Assembly: GCA_022842725.1 (NCBI GenBank)
Contig: JALHOZ010000016.1
Coordinates: 1-64,000, forward strand
Origin: Saprospiraceae bacterium
Lineage (GTDB): Bacteria; Bacteroidota; Bacteroidia; Chitinophagales; Saprospiraceae
Reading direction: 5' to 3'
DNA: 64,000 nucleotides
This document shows, one piece after another, positions 57,388 to 64,000 of this stretch. The notes below the pieces were generated by a model. It was not told the origin of the DNA and searched no databases. It was given only the letters and a program-made list of their open reading frames with translations. Within the stretch, counting starts at the first letter, position 1; the number at the start of each line of letters is the position of its first letter. A program made the translations under genes and the position numbers.

Positions 57388-57834
57388 TTATGAAAGAAGG
57401 CTCTTTACTGCTGCTGCAATAGCCTTTCCGTCGGCTTTACCCGCAAGTTGTTGAGAAGCAAGACCCATCACTTTACCCATATCTTTTATCCCGGATGCAC
57501 CGGTCTCATTTATGATTGTACCAATGATTTCACGGAGCTTCTCTTCGCTCAATTGTTCAGGAAGATACCTTTGAATTACTTCAATTTCTTCTACTTCTAC
57601 CACAGCCAGATCCTCTCTGTTTTGTTTTCTGTAAATTTCCAAAGAGTCCTGCCTTTGTTTGACAAGTTTTTGAAGAAGTTTGATTTCTTTTTCCTCATTC
57701 AATTCTTCGCCGCTTCCGTCTGTTTTGGCCAGCAAAATAGCAGCTTTTACCGCACGGATTCCACGAAGTCCGACCTGATCTTTGTTTTTCATGGCCTCTT
57801 TAAGGTCATTGTTGATTTTTGCTTCTAAACTCAT
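57388..57834 (-). CDS. GatB/YqeY domain protein
   Basis: This 148-residue cytosolic protein is a free-standing YqeY domain: SLEAKINNDLKEAMKNKDQVGLRGIRAVKAAI, then QRQDSLEIYRKQNREDLAVVEVEEIEVIQRYLPEQLSEEKL and GIKDMGKVMGLASQQLAGKADGK. The domain resembles the tRNA-binding tail of GatB, and the role is presumed to be tRNA-amidase related, but not proven. It starts on a TAATG overlap with the rsmA stop, so translation is coupled. Confidence 0.92.
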   Translation of the reverse strand: MSLEAKINNDLKEAMKNKDQVGLRGIRAVKAAILLAKTDGSGEELNEEKEIKLLQKLVKQRQDSLEIYRKQNREDLAVVEVEEIEVIQRYLPEQLSEEKLREIIGTIINETGASGIKDMGKVMGLASQQLAGKADGKAIAAAVKSLLS

Positions 57835-58613
57835 TATGTTGATTTTAAAAATGGTTCTAATGTACGTACAATATATACAAAATCCTTAACAGAAAGTTGT
57901 TCCGGTCTGTTATCAAAATACGTATCTGAAAGAACACTTTCATCAGTCACCAAAGGCTTCAACGTATTTCTCAGCATTTTACGACGTTGATTAAAAGTAG
58001 CTTTGACTATATGCCTGAATACTTTTTCATTACAGCCCAACGTAGTGTCTTTTTTTCTGGTCAATCTGATGACTGCTGAATTGACTTTGGGAGGCGGGTT
58101 AAAATTTTCCGGTCCCACTTCAAGTACTTTTTCACCATCATAAAAGGCCTGCACCAAAACGCTTATTACTCCGTATGTTTTGCTGCCCGGAGGAGAAATC
58201 ACTCTGTCGGCGACTTCCTTTTGAAACATTCCTACCATTTCAGGCACCAAATCATGATGATTGACCATTTTTATCAAAATCTGTGAAGAAATATTGTACG
58301 GAAAATTGCCGATAATCCGAAAGCTTTCCCCATCAAAAACCTTTTCCATACTGAGCTTAAGGAAGTCCAGAAATATAATTTTATCCTCCAGTTGCGGGTA
58401 GGTTTTTTTAAGATAATGTACCATGTCTTCATCTGCTTCAATCGCTCTGAAAGTAAAATCTTTTTCCAATAAATATTTTGTCAGGAATCCTTTACCGGGC
58501 CCGATTTCCAAAACATTTGTATTGTGATCTTTCGAAATCAAACTATCGGCAATCTGCGAAGCAAAGGATTCGTTTGTTAAAAAATGTTGTCCGTATGACT
58601 TTTTTGCTTTCAC
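57834..58613 (-). CDS. rsmA: 16S rRNA (A1518/A1519-N6)-dimethyltransferase
   Basis: This 259-residue enzyme (KsgA) dimethylates two adenines near the 3' end of 16S rRNA during 30S assembly. Seen: KKSYGQHFLTN, the SAM motif VLEIGPGKGFLTKYLL, FRAIEADEDMV, then IIGNFPYNISSQILIK (the NLPYNIS-type catalytic motif) and the C-terminal RRKMLRNTLKPL. The start is GTG at 58613, the only one that keeps the conserved N-terminus. yqeY follows by a TAATG overlap. Confidence 0.96.
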   Translation of the reverse strand: MKAKKSYGQHFLTNESFASQIADSLISKDHNTNVLEIGPGKGFLTKYLLEKDFTFRAIEADEDMVHYLKKTYPQLEDKIIFLDFLKLSMEKVFDGESFRIIGNFPYNISSQILIKMVNHHDLVPEMVGMFQKEVADRVISPPGSKTYGVISVLVQAFYDGEKVLEVGPENFNPPPKVNSAVIRLTRKKDTTLGCNEKVFRHIVKATFNQRRKMLRNTLKPLVTDESVLSDTYFDNRPEQLSVKDFVYIVRTLEPFLKST

Positions 58614-58646
58614 TGGAAAAATTAAAATGAAACAGATTTGATATTA

Positions 58647-59060
58647 TTACCCCTCTTGCTCACCTGCAGGACGAATCTCAAAAGTATAGGTAATATCGAC
58701 CGTTGCTTTCAGCATAAGTGAAACCGAACAATATTTTTCCATCGAAAGTTCGATGGCTTGTTTTGCCTTTTCTTCTTTGATGTCACCATATAAAATATAA
58801 CGAATTTGAATGGTCTTAAACACTTTAGGTGCTTCTTCCGCCCTGGTTGCCAGCACGGTAACTTCTACTTTTTGTAAGTCTTGTCTCATTTTTTTGAGAA
58901 TGAGTTCCACATCAATAGAACTGCAACCTGCGACTGCCATAAGCACGGTTTCCATCGGCGAAGGAGCCTCTTTGGCTCCTGACAACTGCACGGATTGACC
59001 TCTTTCATTGGTGCCTTTATAATTGAGGGAACCAGGGGTTGATTCAAGTTTAATTTGCAT
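58647..59060 (-). CDS. OsmC family protein
   Basis: This 137-residue protein belongs to the OsmC/Ohr thiol peroxidase-like group: GAKEAPSPMETVLMAVAGCSSIDVELILKK, with the first redox Cys in GCSS, and LSMEKYCSVSLMLKATVDITYTFE, with the second in EKYCSV. The sequence AVAGCSSIDVELILKK is the OsmC core pattern. Members reduce organic peroxides through these cysteines, in some groups with lipoylated or thiol partners. It follows two thioredoxin-fold genes and a lipoprotein in the same direction, suggesting a redox operon. Confidence 0.9.
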   Translation of the reverse strand: MQIKLESTPGSLNYKGTNERGQSVQLSGAKEAPSPMETVLMAVAGCSSIDVELILKKMRQDLQKVEVTVLATRAEEAPKVFKTIQIRYILYGDIKEEKAKQAIELSMEKYCSVSLMLKATVDITYTFEIRPAGEQEG

Positions 59061-59071
59061 TCTTTACATTT

Positions 59072-59545
59072 TTATGATTTGACTGATGCCAACATTTTGC
59101 GAACATCATCTTCACTGCATTCACAAGTATTTCCGGCCTGAAAAACAATTTCTTTGTCGCCGACTATTTTTATATGTCTGAAGTCGTACATGATCCTGTC
59201 ATTACCTTGCCATTCAAATAAAAAACCATCCTCATAATCTTCCACAATTTTTAAAAAAGCAGGATTATTAACAATCTGCTCCCTTTGCTGAAACTTTGCT
59301 TTTTGTACTGAAGAATAATTGGCAACACCCATCAAAACCAGCATATTATACCCGGAATCGTTACGGATGGCTACGGCTAAAACATTGCCGGAGCTGGTCT
59401 TTTTGATACCAACATCGGCGGGCAACATTACAGAAACAGGTATTCCATATTTATGTAATGAGGTTTTATCTTGTTTTCCAGAAGGTTTTTCTCCGCAGGA
59501 TAAAACAATAAGGCAAATCAGTCCGAAAAAAATATGTTTGACCAA
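59072..59545 (-). CDS. Hypothetical lipoprotein
   Basis: This 157-residue lipoprotein (signal MVKHIFFGLICLIVLSC, Cys17) has a mature domain with LPADVGIKKTSSGNVLAVAI and FQAGNTCECSEDDVRKML; the C-terminal CEC pair could be redox-active. It lies between an AhpC/thioredoxin-fold gene and osmC (gaps of 8 and 11 nt), so a redox or envelope-stress role is plausible. Family not recognised. Confidence 0.7.
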   Translation of the reverse strand: MVKHIFFGLICLIVLSCGEKPSGKQDKTSLHKYGIPVSVMLPADVGIKKTSSGNVLAVAIRNDSGYNMLVLMGVANYSSVQKAKFQQREQIVNNPAFLKIVEDYEDGFLFEWQGNDRIMYDFRHIKIVGDKEIVFQAGNTCECSEDDVRKMLASVKS

Positions 59546-59553
59546 GGATACAA

Positions 59554-60147
59554 TTATTTTTTGGTTTTAATAGAACAACCAATTGCTTTTGTCGTTTCAG
59601 GATTTGGTTTTACCCCTTTTTCAAGAGAAGCTATGGCATTTTCAAGATATTTTTCAGTGACGGCGCCGGCATCCTGGGCATTGTCGTCTATCGCTCCAAT
59701 GTATTTTATTACTCTTTTACTGTCCAATAAAAAGACATGTGGTGTTTTTGTGGCACCATACTGAGGATATATTTTTTGACCTTCGTCAAACAAATAAGGG
59801 AAAACAAATCCTTTTTCTTTGGCTCTTTCTATCATAAGTTCATAACTATCTTTCGGTTGAACTTCAGGATCATTGGGATTGATAGCTAATAAAACATACC
59901 CTTTTTTGGTATACATTTTTGCCAGATCGTTGATTCTGTCTTCATACATGACCGCATAAGGACAATGATTGCAGGTGAAAACCACGATAAAACCTTTTGC
60001 ATCTTTGTAATCGGCCATACTTACCTTTTTGCCGTCCACACCTTTAAGTGAAAAATCTGTAGCTGTATCGCCAATCTGATAACCGGTCGTTGTGGTTGGC
60101 TGTCCCTGTAGTGCCCATAAAAAAGAAAAAAGAAATAAAATTGTCAT
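59554..60147 (-). CDS. Thioredoxin-fold (AhpC/TSA-like) secreted protein
   Basis: This 197-residue exported protein has a signal peptide (MTILFLFSFLWALQGQ) and a redoxin fold with GDTATDFSLKGVDGKKVSM, then VVFTCNHCPYAVMYEDRINDL. The CNHC pair replaces a standard CxxC site (here Cys-Asn-His-Cys), with cis-Pro in KTPHVFLLD. Similar proteins are periplasmic thiol-disulfide oxidoreductases or peroxiredoxin-like; the exact reaction is open. It forms a tandem with the TlpA-like gene upstream (4-nt gap). Confidence 0.85.
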   Translation of the reverse strand: MTILFLFSFLWALQGQPTTTTGYQIGDTATDFSLKGVDGKKVSMADYKDAKGFIVVFTCNHCPYAVMYEDRINDLAKMYTKKGYVLLAINPNDPEVQPKDSYELMIERAKEKGFVFPYLFDEGQKIYPQYGATKTPHVFLLDSKRVIKYIGAIDDNAQDAGAVTEKYLENAIASLEKGVKPNPETTKAIGCSIKTKK

Positions 60148-60151
60148 GATA

Positions 60152-60640
60152 TTATTGTTTTAAAAATGTTAACCACGTGTTTTGCAAATCGTCAAATGAT
60201 TCAAATTGTTTTTCATAAAACGCTTTTCTGTTTCCGAAAATAAACAATGATGCCGGAATGCTGCCGGACCACGAAATATCGACTTTATCAATCCAGTCAT
60301 TATATTTATTGTCGGTAAATTGTATTACTTTTTCATTGGGAAGATGTTTTGCAACAAAATTTTTTAGTTTGTCGCTATCTTTTTTTGAATCGAGGCTTAC
60401 AAAAACTACTTTTATTTTTTCATTGCCGGGTTTTTTAGAAAAATCCACAAAATGTGGTAGTTCTTCTACACAGGGTTTGCACCAGGTTGCCCAGAAATTA
60501 TACAGATATTGCGTATCCTGATTTGTTTGCAACAAAACTTTTTCAAACTGAATATATTTTTCATACAAAGGTATCTGTGCATTCAGTCCAAAAGAAAATA
60601 AAGATAAAAAGAGCAGCAAACCCTTCATGGAATTGTACAT
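60152..60640 (-). CDS. TlpA-like thiol-disulfide oxidoreductase
   Basis: This 162-residue protein (or 158 if translated from the second ATG at 60628) has a signal peptide (MKGLLLFLSLFSFGLNAQ) and a TlpA/ResA-type thioredoxin domain with NFWATWCKPCVEELPHF, a CxxC site, and the cis-Pro region SGSIPASLFIFG. It probably reduces disulfides in the periplasm. It heads the minus-strand redox cluster with the thioredoxin-like, lipoprotein and OsmC genes. Confidence 0.9.
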   Translation of the reverse strand: MYNSMKGLLLFLSLFSFGLNAQIPLYEKYIQFEKVLLQTNQDTQYLYNFWATWCKPCVEELPHFVDFSKKPGNEKIKVVFVSLDSKKDSDKLKNFVAKHLPNEKVIQFTDNKYNDWIDKVDISWSGSIPASLFIFGNRKAFYEKQFESFDDLQNTWLTFLKQ

Positions 60641-60774
60641 TTTATTGCCAAATCATATAACAACGAAATTTTCTATATGTTGTGATTCATTCCCCACTCA
60701 CTCAACTTTACATTTTGACATATCTTGCCGCATGAATGACAGGAATACAATAAAATAATGAATAGTAAACCATC

Positions 60775-61650
60775 CTATTCCACCCAAACAGGATTATAAG
60801 CCAGTATTTTATGATAATTTACAGACATGTTTTTCGTAAACCCCAATGTGTAGCCTCCTCCTCCGGCTCCACACAATTTAAAAACCATATCGTTGTTTTG
60901 CAAACTATCCTTCCATAAATCATGGTGTCCTTCAGGAATAAATTCAGTAAAATAGTTAAATTGAAGTTGGCTGATTTTTTTGATATTTTCCCAAAAAAGA
61001 AGATTGTCTCCCTCCAATAATGATTCAATTGCTATCTGATTGATCCGTGCCAAAAGGTCAACAGCATTTGAAAATTCCGTTGAGTCTGCGATTTTTTTGC
61101 GAAAATGTTCTACCCAAAATTCCGTATTTCTGGACTGAAAAGAATCCAGTAAAAAAATCTGAACATCCATAAATGGAGGAAGATTGACCTTGCTGATTTT
61201 GTCAATATTTTCCATATAAACCGCCTCCCTCAGAAAGGATACCAAAGGATCGATGCCTGAACTTTTGCCATGGTAATAATTTTCCATGGATGAAAAAAGC
61301 AACCTCAGGTTTTCAGGATTATAATCAACTGAAAGGGCATATTTTTCATAAACTGCCGCTATCAGAGCTCCGCTACTGCCTAAACCATAGCCCGAAGGTA
61401 TGTCAGAGTAAAAAACCCAACCTTCCAAAACATCTTTTTCAAAAGCCTTAACATTCAAAATATCTTCAAATCCGTTTTCTTTGAAAAACCGTATCAATTC
61501 CGGTAGCCTGCTGCAAGGTTTATCTTCTTTTTTCCAATGTCCCGACTTACCAAAAAAAGGTATGGCCAAAGCAGGTGCACCTCTTGTGACCGTGTATTCT
61601 CCTAAAAGAAGTATTTTTGAAGGATATGCTTTTAAAGTTGTCAAAGGCAT
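60775..61650 (-). CDS. Mevalonate-kinase-like GHMP kinase
   Basis: This 291-residue GHMP kinase has the conserved N-terminus YPSKILLLGEYTVTRGAPALAIPF, the ATP motif SGYGLGSSGALIAAVYEKY (motif 2), the Ser/Asp region GKSSGIDPLVSFL and a Gly-rich motif 3 CGAGGGGYTLGF. GHMP kinases of this type in Bacteroidota are annotated mevalonate kinase, feeding isopentenyl diphosphate and so UppS. Substrate is inferred from motifs and from the GYDIA partner at 21944. It begins 103 nt before the start of the plus-strand 51-aa gene and is separate from the redox cluster. Confidence 0.82.
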   Translation of the reverse strand: MPLTTLKAYPSKILLLGEYTVTRGAPALAIPFFGKSGHWKKEDKPCSRLPELIRFFKENGFEDILNVKAFEKDVLEGWVFYSDIPSGYGLGSSGALIAAVYEKYALSVDYNPENLRLLFSSMENYYHGKSSGIDPLVSFLREAVYMENIDKISKVNLPPFMDVQIFLLDSFQSRNTEFWVEHFRKKIADSTEFSNAVDLLARINQIAIESLLEGDNLLFWENIKKISQLQFNYFTEFIPEGHHDLWKDSLQNNDMVFKLCGAGGGGYTLGFTKNMSVNYHKILAYNPVWVE

Positions 61651-61692
61651 TTAATTGTTCAGATTATTAACCTACTTTTCAAACAAATGTTT

Positions 61693-61700
61693 TATTTTTG
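61693..61700 (+). promoter_or_regulatory. Promoter -7 box upstream of the small membrane genes
   Basis: TATTTTTG fits the -7 consensus and lies 52 nt before the ATG at 61753. No clear -33 element. Confidence 0.4.
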
Positions 61701-61752
61701 CCTTTTCATTGATAAAAGCACATAACCTTTTATCGTAAAATCATAAGAAAAC

Positions 61753-61908
61753 ATGACAACAGCAACAGAATCTGTCAAATTGTATTGGTTGTACACCATT
61801 ATTTCATTGGTAGCAACACTTGCTTTCCTTTATTTTTCGCCTGAATGGTTTTGGGTTGTTTTACCCTTTCTGACGACTTATTTTGTCAAAGCCATGAGAT
61901 GGATGTAG
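61753..61908 (+). CDS. Small membrane protein, 51 residues
   Basis: This short gene encodes MTTATESVKLYWLYT, two membrane helices (about 13-30 and 32-45) and ends VKAMRWM. It is followed after 49 nt by a larger membrane protein gene, so the two may be co-transcribed. The aromatic-rich helices (YWLYT, EWFWVV) and clear stop support it as real, but I have no homologue to name. Confidence 0.6.
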   Translation: MTTATESVKLYWLYTIISLVATLAFLYFSPEWFWVVLPFLTTYFVKAMRWM

Positions 61909-61957
61909 TCAGGATCCGCTGACTTTTTACAATTATTTAATCTGAAATTATTTTTAT

Positions 61958-62371
61958 ATGTACGGTTACATCCAACCCATACACAGTTACCTTGCCTGGT
62001 TGGCTTTGGGACTTATAGTATTAAGTGTAGTGGCAGCGATGCTTTCCAAAAGTGTTTTTAAAGATACGTATAGGAAAATAGCTAAATTTGGATTGATTAC
62101 TGTTCACATTCAACTTCTTTTAGGCCTTACTTTATATTTTATTTCCCCAATGGGATTCAGCAATCTTTCAGGAGAAACCATGAAAGACTCCTTTACCAGG
62201 TTATTGGCTTTAGAACATCCCTTAATGAACATCATAGCCATTATTCTTATTACGATTGGTCACAGTCAATCTAAAAAATTGGATGATGGAAGTAAAAAAA
62301 TATTGATTTTTTACACTTTAGGTCTTGTTCTCCTTCTTTCAAGAATTCCCTGGTCTACCTGGCTTGGCTAA
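61958..62371 (+). CDS. Cytochrome-b-like membrane protein, four conserved His
   Basis: This 137-residue protein has four membrane helices and one histidine near the end of each: IHSYLAWLAL, TVHIQLLLGL, EHPLMNIIAI and IGHSQSKK. The pattern of two His pairs across a four-helix bundle suits a heme b group, as in small cytochrome b561-like or cytochrome B-type membrane proteins widely annotated in Bacteroidota. No substrate is known. It follows the 51-residue membrane gene by 49 nt. Confidence 0.7.
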   Translation: MYGYIQPIHSYLAWLALGLIVLSVVAAMLSKSVFKDTYRKIAKFGLITVHIQLLLGLTLYFISPMGFSNLSGETMKDSFTRLLALEHPLMNIIAIILITIGHSQSKKLDDGSKKILIFYTLGLVLLLSRIPWSTWLG

Positions 62372-62467
62372 AATGGTTTTTAAAAAATCATTTTAAAGTA
62401 GGGTAAACACTTTTTCATATATGAAAATGAAAAATGTGTTATTCATTAAATAATTCGTATTATATTA

Positions 62468-62475
62468 TAACTTTG
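62468..62475 (+). promoter_or_regulatory. Promoter -7 box of the DUF3078 gene
   Basis: TAACTTTG fits the -7 consensus; the ATG follows after 85 nt, so the leader would be longer than usual here. Moderate support. Confidence 0.4.
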
Positions 62476-62560
62476 TCTTTAGATTGACTCCTTTTTAGTT
62501 CAATCTCAGATCAATAATAGGTATTTTAAACGCATTATTTTCAAATCAAAATTTATTATC

Positions 62561-63484
62561 ATGGTAAAACATTTTTACACCTTTGTATTTATTCTCTTGG
62601 CCGGTTCTGTGTTTGGTCAGGAAATGACTTTAGAAGAATTAAAAACCAAAAAACAAGCCCTTGAGGAAAAAATGGCCCCTGTGAAAGCACAACTTGATCC
62701 TTTGATGGCTGAAATGGGCGCAATCGATGCTGCCATTTCTAATCTTCCCGGATGGTACACCGGTGTCTCAGGAATTGTTGGTGCTAATTTTATTGGTAGA
62801 AATAACTGGTTTGCTGCAGGAGACAATAAAAATGCAACTTCCACCACCCTTTCCATGAGTTTGAATTCCTTTGCTAACCTGATTCAGAAAAAATATTTTT
62901 GGAGAAATGCCGGAAGTCTTAGTCTGGGATGGCAAAAATTAAAGATTGACGATATCGCTCCGGATCCGGATTTTACACCAATTGCTGACGTGCTTAACTT
63001 AAACTCTTTATTTGGGTACAACATTGCACCTAAACTGGCCGCTTCTGCATTAGGTGAATACCGAACATCTGTTATCGAAAATTTTAACAATCCGGGATAT
63101 CTCGATATCGGAGTCGGGGTAACGTATACTCCATTAAAAAACATGGTTTTTGTATTCCACCCGCTGAATTATAACTTTATTTTTGCAGAAAACGGTGACC
63201 AGTTTACTCCATCTTTAGGATGTAAAGTCGTCGGAGATTACAATACAAAACTGACGAAAGGAATCAATTGGAGGTCAAATCTTTCCGGATTTTTCAGCTA
63301 CAAAAATAATGATCCTGCCCTTCATAACGGAACATGGACAAATTGGTTGTCCTTTACTTTGTGGAAAGGGATCGGTGTGGGTATAGAACACGGACTTAGG
63401 TTTTCTCCACAGGAAAAGGCTCTTCTGAACATTGATGGAAACTTCCAAAATTATTATGTTGTTGGTTTGACTTACAACATATAA
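62561..63484 (+). CDS. DUF3078 outer-membrane protein
   Basis: This 307-residue secreted protein has a signal peptide (MVKHFYTFVFILLAGSVFGQ), a short Lys/Glu-rich coiled-coil (about 22-58: LEELKTKKQALEEKMAPVK), and a beta-rich DUF3078 domain (about 60-307) with NWFAAGDNKNATSTTLSMSLNS, WRNAGSLSLGWQKLKIDD, FLGYN-like SLFGYNIAPKL and a C-terminal NYYVVGLTYNI strand. This pattern suggests an outer-membrane beta barrel with an N-terminal periplasmic linker. Function unknown. A convergent terminator lies downstream. Confidence 0.85.
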   Translation: MVKHFYTFVFILLAGSVFGQEMTLEELKTKKQALEEKMAPVKAQLDPLMAEMGAIDAAISNLPGWYTGVSGIVGANFIGRNNWFAAGDNKNATSTTLSMSLNSFANLIQKKYFWRNAGSLSLGWQKLKIDDIAPDPDFTPIADVLNLNSLFGYNIAPKLAASALGEYRTSVIENFNNPGYLDIGVGVTYTPLKNMVFVFHPLNYNFIFAENGDQFTPSLGCKVVGDYNTKLTKGINWRSNLSGFFSYKNNDPALHNGTWTNWLSFTLWKGIGVGIEHGLRFSPQEKALLNIDGNFQNYYVVGLTYNI

Positions 63485-63546
63485 AAATCTCTACAAAAGA
63501 AATACAGCTGTTCAAAATCACATTAAACTGTTTTTCTTTTACACAT

Positions 63547-63585
63547 AAAAAAAGCCGGCAGAATATTTCTGCCGACTTTTTTTTT
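63547..63585. terminator. Bidirectional terminator after the DUF3078 gene
   Basis: Arms CGGCAGAA (63556-63563) and TTCTGCCG (63567-63574) with a 3-nt loop, extended by further pairs with one mismatch, flanked by an A run and nine T. It ends both the plus-strand DUF3078 gene and the convergent minus-strand cytochrome-like gene, whose stop lies in the T run. Confidence 0.85.
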
Positions 63586-63943
63586 ATTCAGGTTTACCGT
63601 TATTGATCCAACATTCAATCAGTTTGATATTGGCATCACTCAATTTATCATTTCCTGCTGGTGGCATTGCTTCAGCACCACTTTGATGTTTGATGGCTTT
63701 CAAAAACTTGCTGTTTGCACTTCCGCTTTTTGCCCCTGCATACGTAGTAAGGTTAATATTTGCCTGAGTAGCTACATTTCCATGACATCCGTCAATGGCA
63801 CAAGATGCAAGTATCGGAGAAATATCCGCCGTGTAGGTTGGCGTGACTCCTGTACAATCGACTTTATCATCTGTATTGTTACCACAAGAGTACAAGCCGA
63901 TAAGAACAAAAGCCAATAAAAATGAAAAAATTTTTGTCTTCAT
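63584..63943 (-). CDS. Cytochrome-c-like lipoprotein with CX4CH motif
   Basis: This 119-residue protein (signal MKTKIFSFLLAFVLIGLYSC, lipobox Cys20) has a variant cytochrome c core: CAIDGCH (Cys48, Cys53, His54), four residues between the cysteines instead of two, then a helix-rich stretch and a possible axial Met in AEAMPPAGND (about residue 96). Similar CX3-4CH lipoproteins are common in Bacteroidota and Planctomycetota and are taken as c-type cytochromes, but covalent heme attachment here is not proven. The ATG at 63943 begins the signal; the frame is open to 63988. Its upstream neighbour lies outside the window. Confidence 0.8.
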   Translation of the reverse strand: MKTKIFSFLLAFVLIGLYSCGNNTDDKVDCTGVTPTYTADISPILASCAIDGCHGNVATQANINLTTYAGAKSGSANSKFLKAIKHQSGAEAMPPAGNDKLSDANIKLIECWINNGKPE

Positions 63944-64000
63944 GTTTAAGAATTTGGACAAAAATATACAATTTTTAATCTCCGACAAGGGTTATCCTCT

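Overview
The window reads as a chromosomal segment of a Bacteroidota bacterium, most likely from the Saprospiria/Chitinophagia side of the phylum (class-level placement is inference). Evidence: AT-rich DNA; repeated promoters of the Bacteroidota type (TTTG, 19-20 nt, TAnnTTTG); two proteins ending in type IX secretion (T9SS) C-terminal sorting domains; a SusC-style outer-membrane beta-barrel receptor; a GYDIA-type GHMP kinase plus a mevalonate-kinase-like GHMP kinase; and DUF1573, DUF3078 and DUF4197 proteins. I see no rRNA, tRNA, CRISPR array, prophage or intact insertion sequence.

Layout. 1-13.3 kb is housekeeping: acetyl-CoA synthetase, glutathione peroxidase, LysE exporter, an envelope block uppS-bamA-skp/ompH, a possible murein-peptide salvage operon (dipeptide epimerase, glucosaminidase, D-amino-acid dehydrogenase-like oxidoreductase) and thrS. 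13.3-16.3 kb (minus strand) is an envelope operon: a large Ig-like lipoprotein, lptB and two tiny lipoproteins. 16.7-22.9 kb has DUF1573, a nucleoid-associated protein, Bcp peroxiredoxin, a membrane protein-histidine kinase-response regulator operon and the GYDIA GHMP kinase. 23.2-36 kb is the accessory part: an outer-membrane receptor broken by an in-frame TAA, an SdpR/SdpI pair without a toxin gene, a LamG protein, an AT-rich island with two T9SS proteins flanked by a shared hairpin sequence, and a MORN-repeat lipoprotein also broken by an in-frame TAA. 36-45.9 kb carries a nucleoside transporter, dnaX, a Crp-type regulator, ruvC, rsmE and a DtxR/MntR-regulated metal ABC system that lacks a permease gene. 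45.9-64 kb carries an ElaA acetyltransferase with a degenerate EEP-fold protein, a lamin-tail protein, asd with a coiled-coil protein, oxyR, an MBL hydrolase, prfC, htpG, rsmA-yqeY, a four-gene thiol-redox cluster, a mevalonate-kinase-like gene, small membrane proteins, DUF3078 and a cytochrome-c-like lipoprotein.

Themes. Peroxide and thiol defence recurs (glutathione peroxidase, Bcp, OxyR with both redox cysteines, OsmC, two thioredoxin-fold proteins). The cell-envelope theme is also strong (UppS, BamA, Skp, LptB, T9SS cargo). Several start codons were decided by promoter position: a TAnnTTTG box 15-23 nt before the start codon excludes longer upstream starts in dnaX, the DtxR gene, the Ig-like gene, prfC and the GYDIA kinase; in the last case the only fitting start is a non-standard ATC.

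I found no clearly new defence or biosynthetic system. The most notable signals are the two nonsense-interrupted genes, the composition break inside a T9SS gene, a near-consensus DtxR operator over the promoter of a permease-less metal operon, the SdpR palindrome, and a degenerate EEP domain.
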